Shown one piece after another: positions 51,985-64,000 of a DNA stretch of 64,000 bases; position 1 is the stretch's first letter, and each line of letters begins with the position of its first letter. The stretch covers positions 1 to 64,000 of the forward strand of contig NZ_JAJHPU010000015.1 in assembly GCF_020831405.1 (NCBI RefSeq), read 5' to 3'. Source of the stretch: Pseudomonas oryzagri (GTDB lineage: Bacteria; Pseudomonadota; Gammaproteobacteria; Pseudomonadales; Pseudomonadaceae). The notes below the pieces were generated by a model, which worked only from the letters and a program-made list of their open reading frames with translations, ran no database searches and was not told where the DNA came from. Made by a program: the position numbers and the translations under genes.

Positions 51985-52296
51985 ATGCCGCTCACCAACG
52001 AGCAGAAGAAACAATACAAATCTATCGGCCACCACCTGAATCCGGTATTGATAGTCGCGGAGCAGGGTTTGACCGAAGGCGTGCAGGCCGAACTGGAGCG
52101 CGCACTGAACGATCACGAACTGATCAAGGTCAAGTTTGCCCTCGCCGAGCGCGACGACCGCCGCGCGCTGATCGACGAGCTGTGCCAGCAGGCACGCTGC
52201 GAACTGGTGCAGGTGATCGGCAAGATGGCGCTGGTCTACCGCAAGGCCGCCAAGCAGAACCGTCAGCTGTCCAATATCGTCCGCCACTCGTTCTGA
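51985..52296 (+). CDS. yhbY: YhbY-family RNA-binding protein (CRS1/YhbY domain)
   Basis: Small pre-50S-associated protein with a KH-like fold. The 103 residues MPLTNEQKKQYKSIGHHLNPVLIVAEQGLTEGV... match YhbY throughout, with the GxxG-type loop region around VIGKMALVYRKA. ATG at 51985. Divergent from ftsH/rlmE, the normal arrangement. Its 50S role makes the loss of neighbouring rlmE notable. Confidence 0.93.
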   Translation: MPLTNEQKKQYKSIGHHLNPVLIVAEQGLTEGVQAELERALNDHELIKVKFALAERDDRRALIDELCQQARCELVQVIGKMALVYRKAAKQNRQLSNIVRHSF

Positions 52297-52336
52297 GTGA
52301 CGGCATGCGCGATGCCGCCAGGCATCGCGTGCCCTC

Positions 52337-52798
52337 TCACTGCTCGCCGGGCACCGGCTGCAGCACCAGCAACAGACCGCAGGTCGCCACCGCCAGGTAG
52401 CAGAACAGCTGCCAGCGCTCCCCCGTCAGTCCCACCCAAGGGCCGACGAAGAAAGCCGCCACCAGCAGCAGTACCGCCAGCAGCAGCTGCCCGCGGAAAT
52501 CCGCCCAAAGCCCGCGCAAACCCTGCACCTGGGCCAGCACCAGCTTCTGCAGCAAGACGCAGAAGCCGGCGAAGCCGAGCAGCAGGGGAATCAGGACTGC
52601 GGAAATATCCTGCAGCAGAACCGGCGCCAAACCATACCTTTCCAGCGCCGGCAGCAGCACGAAGTAGAGCAGCCACAGTCCGCCGACCCAGAAGGTCTGT
52701 GCCAGACGCCAACTGATGGCGCCGGCACGCAGCGGCGGACGCGGCAGCGCACGCTCAGAGATGGCGCACCTCGACGATCTCGTACTCGACCTTGCCAC
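52337..52798 (-). CDS. DUF4149 domain membrane protein
   Basis: Four-helix membrane protein of unknown function. Hydrophobic segments are visible at [53 protein letters not shown] and [15 protein letters not shown]; the family starts at [17 protein letters not shown]. There is no in-frame ATG upstream of the first helix; the only conventional start is GTG at 52798, 44 bases inside the end of greA. A CTG at 52730-52732 would start exactly at the family N-terminus. The start is therefore uncertain. Follows greA on the same strand. Confidence 0.72.
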   Translation of the reverse strand: MARSSTRSSRCAISERALPRPPLRAGAISWRLAQTFWVGGLWLLYFVLLPALERYGLAPVLLQDISAVLIPLLLGFAGFCVLLQKLVLAQVQGLRGLWADFRGQLLLAVLLLVAAFFVGPWVGLTGERWQLFCYLAVATCGLLLVLQPVPGEQ

Positions 52799-53224
52799 CC
52801 GGGGTCTGCACGATCACCACGTCACCCTCCTCCTTGCCCACCAGGGCGCGGGCGATGGGCGAGCTGACCGAGATCTTGCCGGCGCGGATGTCGGCTTCGT
52901 CATCGCCGACGATCTGGTAGGTCACGGTCTCGTCGGTCTCGCAGTTGGCGATGTCCACGGTAGTGCCGAAGATCACCTTGCCAGTGCGCGGAATCGCGCT
53001 GACGTCGATGATCTGCGCGTTGGACAGCTTGGCCTCGATGTCGCGGATGCGCGCCTCGGCCAGGCCCTGCTGCTCGCGGGCGGCGTGGTATTCGGCGTTC
53101 TCCTTGAGATCGCCCAGCTCGCGCGCCTCGGCGATGGCCTGGCTGATCTTCGGCCGCTCGATCTTGAGCAGCTTCAGCTCTTCCTCCAGGGCGCGCGCGC
53201 CCTGGACGGTCATCGGGAACTTGC

Positions 53225-53228
<4 letters not shown>
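52755..53228 (-). CDS. greA: Transcription elongation factor GreA
   Basis: Rescues backtracked RNA polymerase by inserting its coiled coil into the secondary channel. The 157 residues start [22 protein letters not shown], with the coiled coil up to about 75 (tip [15 protein letters not shown]) and a C-terminal FKBP-like domain ([23 protein letters not shown]). ATG at 53228 overlaps the carB stop by four bases, so carA-carB-greA form one translationally coupled unit. Confidence 0.97.
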
Positions 53229-56446
<3,218 letters not shown>

Positions 56447-56482
56447 GTTTTCTCACACGAATCCGTTGATCTGTCGGCAGGC

Positions 56483-57619
56483 TTAGCGACGCTTGGCCAT
56501 CTCGGCGATGAAGCGATCGAACAGCGGGGCCACGTCGTGCGGGCCCGGGCTGGCTTCCGGGTGGCCCTGGAAGCTGAAGGCGACCTTGTCGGTGCGCTCG
56601 ATGCCTTGCAGAGTGCCGTCGAACAGCGATTTGTGGGTGGCGCGCAGGTTGGCCGGCAGGGTGGCCTCGTCCGCGCAGAAGCCGTGGTTCTGGCTGGTGA
56701 TCATCACCACGCCGGTATCGAGGTCCTGCACCGGGTGGTTGGCACCGTGGTGGCCATGTCCCATCTTCATGGTCTTGGCGCCGGAAGCCAGGGCCAGCAG
56801 CTGGTGGCCGAGGCAGATGCCGAATACCGGAATCTCGGTCTCCAGCACGTCCTTGATGGCCTGGATGGCGTAGTCGCACGGCTCGGGGTCACCCGGGCCA
56901 TTGGACAGGAACACGCCGTCCGGACTCATCGCCAGCACGCTGCTGGCCGGAGTCTGCGCGGGCACCACGGTCACGCGGCAGCCGCGCGCCACCAGCATGC
57001 GCAGGATGTTCAGCTTGACACCGAAGTCGTAGGCCACGACGTGGTAGGGCAGCTCGCTGGCCGGGATTTCCGGGTGGCTGTCGGTTTCCAGGTTCCACAC
57101 GCTGGAGCGCCATTCGTAGGTTTCGCTGCAGCTGACCACCTTGGCGAGGTCCATGCCCTTGAGGCCGGGGAAGGCGCGAGCCAGTTCCAGGGCCTTCTCG
57201 TCGGTGGCGTCGGCGCCGACCAGGATGCAACCGTTCTGCGAACCCTTCTCGCGCAGCACGCGGGTCAGGCGACGGGTATCGATACCGGCGATGGCGACGG
57301 TGCCGTGCTCCTTCAGGTACTCCGGCAGCGACTGCTTGTTGCGCCAGCTGCTGGCCAGCAGCGGCAGATCGCGGATGATCAGGCCGGCGGCCCACACCTT
57401 GGTCGACTCGGCGTCTTCCGCAGTGGTGCCGGTGTTGCCGATGTGCGGGTAGGTCAGGGTGACGATCTGCTGGGCGTACGAAGGATCGGTGAGAATTTCC
57501 TGATAGCCGGTCATGGCGGTATTGAACACCACCTCACCAACGGCGTGACCGTCGGCGCCGATGGCTTCACCGCGGAAAATGCTGCCGTCGGCAAGCGCGA
57601 GTATGGCTGGCTTAGTCAA
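56483..57619 (-). CDS. carA: Carbamoyl-phosphate synthase small subunit (glutamine amidotransferase)
   Basis: Hydrolyses glutamine and channels ammonia to CarB. The 378-residue protein has the N-terminal CPSase domain ([23 protein letters not shown]) and a class I amidotransferase with nucleophile Cys in [14 protein letters not shown] and His/Glu in [12 protein letters not shown]. The start codon is TTG at 57617-57619 with GGGAGG six bases upstream, matching the family N-terminus; the ATG at 57649 would add ten residues lying over the ribosome site. Preceded by a leader terminator. Confidence 0.94.
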   Translation of the reverse strand: MTKPAILALADGSIFRGEAIGADGHAVGEVVFNTAMTGYQEILTDPSYAQQIVTLTYPHIGNTGTTAEDAESTKVWAAGLIIRDLPLLASSWRNKQSLPEYLKEHGTVAIAGIDTRRLTRVLREKGSQNGCILVGADATDEKALELARAFPGLKGMDLAKVVSCSETYEWRSSVWNLETDSHPEIPASELPYHVVAYDFGVKLNILRMLVARGCRVTVVPAQTPASSVLAMSPDGVFLSNGPGDPEPCDYAIQAIKDVLETEIPVFGICLGHQLLALASGAKTMKMGHGHHGANHPVQDLDTGVVMITSQNHGFCADEATLPANLRATHKSLFDGTLQGIERTDKVAFSFQGHPEASPGPHDVAPLFDRFIAEMAKRR

Positions 57620-57666
57620 GAAGACCTCCCGTAAATAGAGCCGTTGCATGCAAAAATTCAGGCTGC

Positions 57667-57705
57667 AAAAAAGCGGAATGACGTGAGACTCACATCACCC
57701 CGCTT
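57667..57705 (-). terminator. Leader terminator (putative attenuator) upstream of carA
   Basis: On the minus strand AAGCGGGGTGATGTGAG pairs along its full length, with a few G-U pairs, to CTCACGTCATTCCGCTT and is followed by six T. It lies 48 bases upstream of the carA start and downstream of a TAAAAT -10 box (about 57752), so it would end carAB transcripts early unless disrupted. Confidence 0.75.
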
Positions 57706-57724
57706 TGATTTGGACACTTTGCAT
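57695..57724 (-). CDS. Candidate carA leader peptide (9 codons)
   Basis: ATG CAA AGT GTC CAA ATC AAA GCG GGG TGA encodes MQSVQIKAG; the stop codon falls inside the 5' arm of the leader terminator, so a translating ribosome would disturb the hairpin. A weak AAGAG site precedes it. P. aeruginosa carAB is reported to have a leader open reading frame with attenuation; the equivalence is inferred. Confidence 0.4.
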   Translation of the reverse strand: MQSVQIKAG

Positions 57725-57854
57725 GCTCTTAATGGACACACTGGTGCGATATTTTAGTACAAAAATCATCCAGCGGAAAGGGGCCAGCGGCGTCCGCGCC
57801 GACCAACGCACCCTTGCGGGGCAAGCGGGCCGCGCAGCCGCGGCCCGTCGATGC

Positions 57855-58709
<855 letters not shown>

Positions 58710-59837
58710 TTAAAGATCGTCGAAGAAACGCTTCACGCCTTCGAACCAGCCACTGGCCCGGGGCGAGTGCGAGCTGTCGCCCTGCAGGGTGCCGCGGAAC
58801 TCTTCGAGCAGCTCGCGCTGGCGCTTGTCGAGGTTGACCGGCGTCTCCACCACCACCCGGCACATCAGGTCGCCGGCGCCACCACCACGCACCGGAGTCA
58901 CCCCCTTGCCGCGCAGGCGGAACAGCTTGCCGGTCTGGGTGGCCTCGGGAATCTTCAGCTTGACCCGACCATCCAGGGTCGGCACTTCCAGCTCGCCGCC
59001 CAGCGCGGCATCGGCGAAGCTGATCGGCACCTCGCAGTACAGGTGCTTGCCGTCGCGCTGGAAGATCGCGTGCTCGCGCACGTTGACCACCACGTACAGG
59101 TCGCCGGCCGGACCGCCCAGGGTCCCGGCCTCGCCCTCGCCCGCCAGCCGGATGCGATCGCCGGTGTCCACGCCGGCCGGCACCTTCACCGACAGGGTTT
59201 TGTGCTCCTCGACGCGGCCCTGGCCGTGGCAACTGCCGCAGGGGTCGGAAATCATCTTGCCGCTGCCGTGGCAGCGCGGGCAGGTCTGCTGCACCGAGAA
59301 GAAGCCCTGCTGCATGCGCACCTGACCGATGCCGCCGCAGGTGGTGCAGGTGACCGGCGCACTGCCCTTCTTGGCGCCGCTGCCGTCGCAGGTCTTGCAC
59401 GCCACCAGGGTGGGCACGCGGATGGTCACCGTGGTGCCGCGCACCGCCTCCTCGAGGTCCAGCTCCAGGGTGTAGCGCAGGTCGGCGCCGCGCTGCGGGC
59501 CACCGCGCGCACCGCCGCGACCACCACCGAAGAAGTCGCTGAACACGTCGCCGAAGATGTCGGAGAAGTTGGCGCCACCGGCACCGAAACCGGCGCCGCC
59601 GCCCATGCTCGGATCGACCCCGGCATGGCCGTACTGGTCGTAGGCGGAACGCTTGCTGGCGTCGGAGAGCACTTCGTAGGCCTCGTTGGCCTCCTTGAAT
59701 TTCTCCTCGGCCGCCTTGTCGTCGGGATTGCGGTCCGGGTGGTACTTCATGGCCAGGCGGCGATAAGCCTTCTTCAGCTCCGCCTCGCTGGCCCCGCGCT
59801 CGACTCCGAGCACCTCGTAATAGTCACGTTTTGCCAT
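58710..59837 (-). CDS. dnaJ: Chaperone DnaJ (Hsp40)
   Basis: Co-chaperone delivering substrates to DnaK and stimulating its ATPase. The 375 residues have the J domain with HPD (AMKYHPDRN), a Gly/Phe-rich linker (about 75-120), four CxxCxGxG zinc repeats ([32 protein letters not shown]) and the C-terminal substrate domains. ATG at 59837 ([12 protein letters not shown]). 120 bases after dnaK, with an inverted repeat in the gap. Confidence 0.98.
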   Translation of the reverse strand: MAKRDYYEVLGVERGASEAELKKAYRRLAMKYHPDRNPDDKAAEEKFKEANEAYEVLSDASKRSAYDQYGHAGVDPSMGGGAGFGAGGANFSDIFGDVFSDFFGGGRGGARGGPQRGADLRYTLELDLEEAVRGTTVTIRVPTLVACKTCDGSGAKKGSAPVTCTTCGGIGQVRMQQGFFSVQQTCPRCHGSGKMISDPCGSCHGQGRVEEHKTLSVKVPAGVDTGDRIRLAGEGEAGTLGGPAGDLYVVVNVREHAIFQRDGKHLYCEVPISFADAALGGELEVPTLDGRVKLKIPEATQTGKLFRLRGKGVTPVRGGGAGDLMCRVVVETPVNLDKRQRELLEEFRGTLQGDSSHSPRASGWFEGVKRFFDDL

Positions 59838-59878
59838 GGATCTCATGCACTCCGGTTTCATCTACCCCAGACACGCCG

Positions 59879-59900
59879 ACGCGGGAGCAAGCTCCCGCGT
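59879..59900. repeat. Inverted repeat in the dnaK-dnaJ gap
   Basis: ACGCGGGAGC, AA, GCTCCCGCGT: a perfect 10-base-pair palindrome. Similar to the cores of pseudomonad REP elements, but only one copy is seen in the window, and it could equally be a hairpin that tunes the DnaK:DnaJ ratio. Confidence 0.6.
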
Positions 59901-59957
59901 GGCGGTTCAGGGCCACCGCAGGGCTGCGGCGGCTCGGGGCGGAAGCAAGCGTGACGC

Positions 59958-61874
<1,917 letters not shown>

Positions 61875-61944
61875 ATTCACTCTCCCGAAACTTGAATTCC
61901 GGCGATCTCGCGGGATCGCCCGGATGACTCGATGCTTGGCACTA

Positions 61945-61975
61945 CAGATGGGGATGCCCAGACGACTTTCAAGGG
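61945..61975 (-). promoter_or_regulatory. Sigma-32 heat-shock promoter of dnaK
   Basis: Minus strand CCCTTGAAA (61967-61975), then CCCCATCTG (61945-61953), with about 13-14 bases between. Very close to the sigma-32 consensus CTTGAAA/CCCCATNT. The start of transcription would lie about 65 bases before the dnaK ATG. Confidence 0.8.
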
Positions 61976-61993
61976 CATTCCCGGCGATTCATG

Positions 61994-62536
61994 TCACTCG
62001 GCCTTGCTGACCACCACCATGGCGGGACGCAGCAGACGACCATTGAGCAGATAACCCTTCTGGAACACCTTGAGCACGCTGCCCGGCTCCACGCTGGCGC
62101 TGGGCTGCATGGCCATCGCCTGGTGATGCTCGGGATTGAACGGCTCGCCGTGCGGATCGAGCGCCTCGACCTGGTAGCGCTTGAGGGTGTCGTGGAAGGC
62201 CTTGAGGGTCAGCTCCATGCCCTCGCGCATCGGCCGCAGCGCCTCGTTGTCCGGATCGGACAGCTCGAGACCACGCTCCAGACTGTCGACCACCACCAAC
62301 AGGTCGCTGGCGAACTTCTCCAGGGCGAACTTGTGCGCCTTCTCAACGTCCTGCTCGGCGCGGCGACGCACGTTCTGCAGCTCGGCGGCGGCGCGCAGGG
62401 CCTGATCGCGGGCCTCGGCCACCTGCTCCTCGAGCGCCTGCACACGTTGCGCCAGGTCTTCGCCGGCGGCGCCTGCCGCCTCGCCCTGCACCTCGGCCTC
62501 GGGGCCCTGCGGATCAAGCTTGTGTTCGTCAGCCAT
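61994..62536 (-). CDS. grpE: Nucleotide exchange factor GrpE
   Basis: Releases ADP from DnaK. The 180-residue protein has an acidic N-terminus, a long coiled coil (about 25-90, [32 protein letters not shown]) and the family C-terminal signature [45 protein letters not shown] at 62536 ([11 protein letters not shown]). First gene of grpE-dnaK-dnaJ, divergent from recN. Confidence 0.97.
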   Translation of the reverse strand: MADEHKLDPQGPEAEVQGEAAGAAGEDLAQRVQALEEQVAEARDQALRAAAELQNVRRRAEQDVEKAHKFALEKFASDLLVVVDSLERGLELSDPDNEALRPMREGMELTLKAFHDTLKRYQVEALDPHGEPFNPEHHQAMAMQPSASVEPGSVLKVFQKGYLLNGRLLRPAMVVVSKAE

Positions 62537-62585
62537 GGATGTCTCCTTCAAAGCAACGGTCGGGCACTGCCCGCGATTCAGGCGG

Positions 62586-62617
62586 CTATATGGGGGCGCC
62601 GGCCGCAGCTTCAAGGG
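62586..62617 (-). promoter_or_regulatory. Sigma-32 heat-shock promoter of grpE
   Basis: Minus strand CCCTTGAAG (62609-62617), then CCCCATATAG (62586-62595), 13-14 bases apart: a near-perfect sigma-32 promoter about 50 bases upstream of the grpE start. Confidence 0.87.
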
Positions 62618-62641
62618 GGATTGCCGCGACAAAGTTGACTA

Positions 62642-62676
62642 CTGTACAAATCCACACATACTGTACAAATACACAG
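62642..62676 (+). promoter_or_regulatory. Tandem LexA (SOS) boxes of recN
   Basis: CTGTACAAATACACAG (62661-62676) has the full CTGT-N8-ACAG form of the LexA box; CTGTACAAATCCACAC (62642-62657) is a second, weaker copy 19 bases upstream with an intact left half. They lie 27-60 bases before the recN ATG, so recN should be SOS-induced, as known in E. coli and Pseudomonas. Confidence 0.85.
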
Positions 62677-62702
62677 ACAAACCGCCCGCGAGGTCCAGCT
62701 CC

Positions 62703-64000
62703 ATGCTCGTGCATCTGTCGATCCGCAACTACGCCATCGTCGAGCAGCTCGATCTAGAGCTGCGCGGCGGCATGAGCGTCATCACCGGCGAGACCGGCGC
62801 CGGCAAGTCGATCATGCTCGACGCCCTCGGCCTCGCCCTCGGCGATCGCGCCGGCGGCGATGTGGTGCGCCCCGGCGCCGACAAGGCCGACGTGCTGGCC
62901 AGTTTCGACCTGGGCGACATTCCCGAGGCACGCGACTGGCTCGTCGCGCGCGACCTGGAAGGCGACGGTCCGTGCATCCTGCGCCGGGTGATCACCCGCG
63001 AAGGCCGCTCGCGCGCCTACATCAACGGCACGCCCTGCCCGCTCGGCGACCTCAAGCTGCTCGGCGAACGACTGATCGACATCCACAGCCAGCACGAGCA
63101 CCAGTCGCTGCTCAAGCCCGACACCCACCGCCGCCTGCTCGACGCCTATGCCGGCGCCGACGAAGCGGCCCGCCAGGTGCAGCTGGCCGCGCAGCGCTGG
63201 CGGCAGACGCGCAACGAGCTGCAGCGCCTGGCCGGCAGCAGCGAGGAGCAGCACGCGCGCCAGCAACTGCTCAGCTATCAGCTCGAGGAACTGGACAACC
63301 TCGCCCTCGGCGCCGACGAGCTGACGGATCTGGAACGCGAGCACAAGACCCTGAGCAACGCCGGCGCGCTGCTCGGCGCCTGCCGCCAGGTGATCGACCT
63401 GTGCAGCGAGAGCGACGGTGGCAACGTGCTCAGCGCCCTGGGCAGCAGCCTGCAACGCCTGGGTGGCAGTCATGGCCAGCCGGCCGCGCTGGAAGAGGCG
63501 ATCAACCTGCTGGCCAGCGCGCAGATCCAGGTCGAAGAGGCGGTGAGCAGCCTCAATCGCTTCGTCGACCATTTCGAGGCCGACCCGCAGCGCCTGCAGC
63601 AGATCGAGGAGCGCCTGGACACCATCTACAGCCTGGCGCGCAAGCACCGCGTGCAGCCCGCCGAACTGGGCGAGCTGCAGGAGCGCCTGCGCGGCGAACT
63701 GGCCGGACTGGACGCCGACGACGCGGCGGTCGGACGACTCGGCGACGAGCTGGCTGCCTACGCCCGCCACTACCACGAGCGCGCCGGCGAGCTGAGCATC
63801 CTGCGCCGCGACGCGGCGACTCGCCTGGCCGCCGCGGTGGAGGCGGAAATGCAGCGCCTGGGCATGCCCGGCGGGCGCTTCGCCATCGTCCTGCAACCGG
63901 CGGTCAGCGAGGAGCCACAGGCCCATGGCCTCGAGCAGGTGGAGTTCCAGGTCAGCGCCAACCCCGGCCAGCCGCTCCGGGGCCTGGCCAAGGTGGCCTC
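62703..64000 (+). CDS. recN: DNA repair protein RecN (5' part; runs off the window)
   Basis: SMC-like ATPase acting in double-strand break repair. The visible 432 codons start MLVHLSIRNYAIVEQLDLEL with Walker A GETGAGKSIMLDAL near residue 30, ILRRVITREGRSRAYINGTP near 95, LIDIHSQHEHQSLL near 121, and then the coiled-coil region. The frame is open to the window edge, so the C-terminal Walker B half lies outside. ATG at 62703, behind two LexA boxes. Confidence 0.96.
   Translation, partial: MLVHLSIRNYAIVEQLDLELRGGMSVITGETGAGKSIMLDALGLALGDRAGGDVVRPGADKADVLASFDLGDIPEARDWLVARDLEGDGPCILRRVITREGRSRAYINGTPCPLGDLKLLGERLIDIHSQHEHQSLLKPDTHRRLLDAYAGADEAARQVQLAAQRWRQTRNELQRLAGSSEEQHARQQLLSYQLEELDNLALGADELTDLEREHKTLSNAGALLGACRQVIDLCSESDGGNVLSALGSSLQRLGGSHGQPAALEEAINLLASAQIQVEEAVSSLNRFVDHFEADPQRLQQIEERLDTIYSLARKHRVQPAELGELQERLRGELAGLDADDAAVGRLGDELAAYARHYHERAGELSILRRDAATRLAAAVEAEMQRLGMPGGRFAIVLQPAVSEEPQAHGLEQVEFQVSANPGQPLRGLAKVA

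Noticed and set aside
59879-59900. REP/BIME element between dnaK and dnaJ
   Set aside because: The palindrome resembles REP cores but occurs once in the window; without other copies the name cannot be supported, so it is listed only as an inverted repeat.

Overview
This window is a chromosomal stretch of a high-GC gammaproteobacterium of the Pseudomonas/Azotobacter group. Protein sequences, gene order and small RNAs all point there: from memory, the order pssA-ilvC-ilvH-ilvI ... mrcB ... cbpA-prrF-phuWVU ... dksA-gluQ-cbrA-cbrB-crcZ-pcnB-folK-panBCD-pgi-acs ... pnp-rpsO-truB-rbfA-infB-nusA-rimP-tRNAs-secG-tpiA-glmM-folP-ftsH-(rlmE)-yhbY-greA-carB-carA-dapB-dnaJ-dnaK-grpE-recN follows the Pseudomonas aeruginosa PA4693-PA4763 region. 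Almost everything is core genome. I see no insertion sequence, prophage, CRISPR array or integron.

Layout. 1-4.4 kb (minus strand): phosphatidylserine synthase and the ilvIHC branched-chain amino acid operon, with an rRNA-type promoter at the extreme left edge firing out of the window. 4.7-11.8 kb: small envelope genes, penicillin-binding protein 1b, a kinase/ATPase fusion and a cyclic-nucleotide-domain protein. 11.8-14.7 kb: an iron island with a Fur-boxed PrrF-type small RNA and the tail (permease, ATPase, ChaN-like lipoprotein) of a heme-uptake operon whose head is absent here. 14.8-24 kb: Rieske protein, sfsA, an aminotransferase, dksA, gluQ, then the carbon/nitrogen switch cbrX-cbrA-cbrB-crcZ. 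24-32 kb: pcnB-folK-panB-panC-panD, pgi and acs. 32-36.7 kb: an rRNA-methyltransferase-like gene, a large AsmA/DUF748 envelope protein and a small periplasmic protein. 36.7-51.1 kb (minus strand): the translation/transcription supercluster from pnp up through infB, nusA, rimP, two tRNAs, secG, tpiA, glmM, folP and ftsH. 51.3-51.9 kb: a clearly decayed rlmE. 52-62.5 kb: yhbY, greA, carAB, dapB and the heat-shock genes dnaJ, dnaK, grpE. recN runs off the right edge.

How it works together. CbrA/CbrB drive crcZ from a sigma-54 promoter; crcZ carries clusters of the A-rich motif bound by the Hfq/Crc repression system, so the locus relieves catabolite repression. PrrF under Fur saves iron next to heme-uptake genes. 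carAB has a leader terminator suggesting attenuation, the rimP-nusA-infB operon must be read through intrinsic terminators, grpE and dnaK each have sigma-32-type promoters, and recN has two LexA boxes.

The most unusual signals are: rlmE (23S rRNA U2552 methyltransferase) reduced to a pseudogene in its ancestral place; the neighbouring ftsH, whose protease half looks unlike the usual Pseudomonas sequence while its two ends look typical; a single prrF where P. aeruginosa has a tandem pair; and the headless phu operon.
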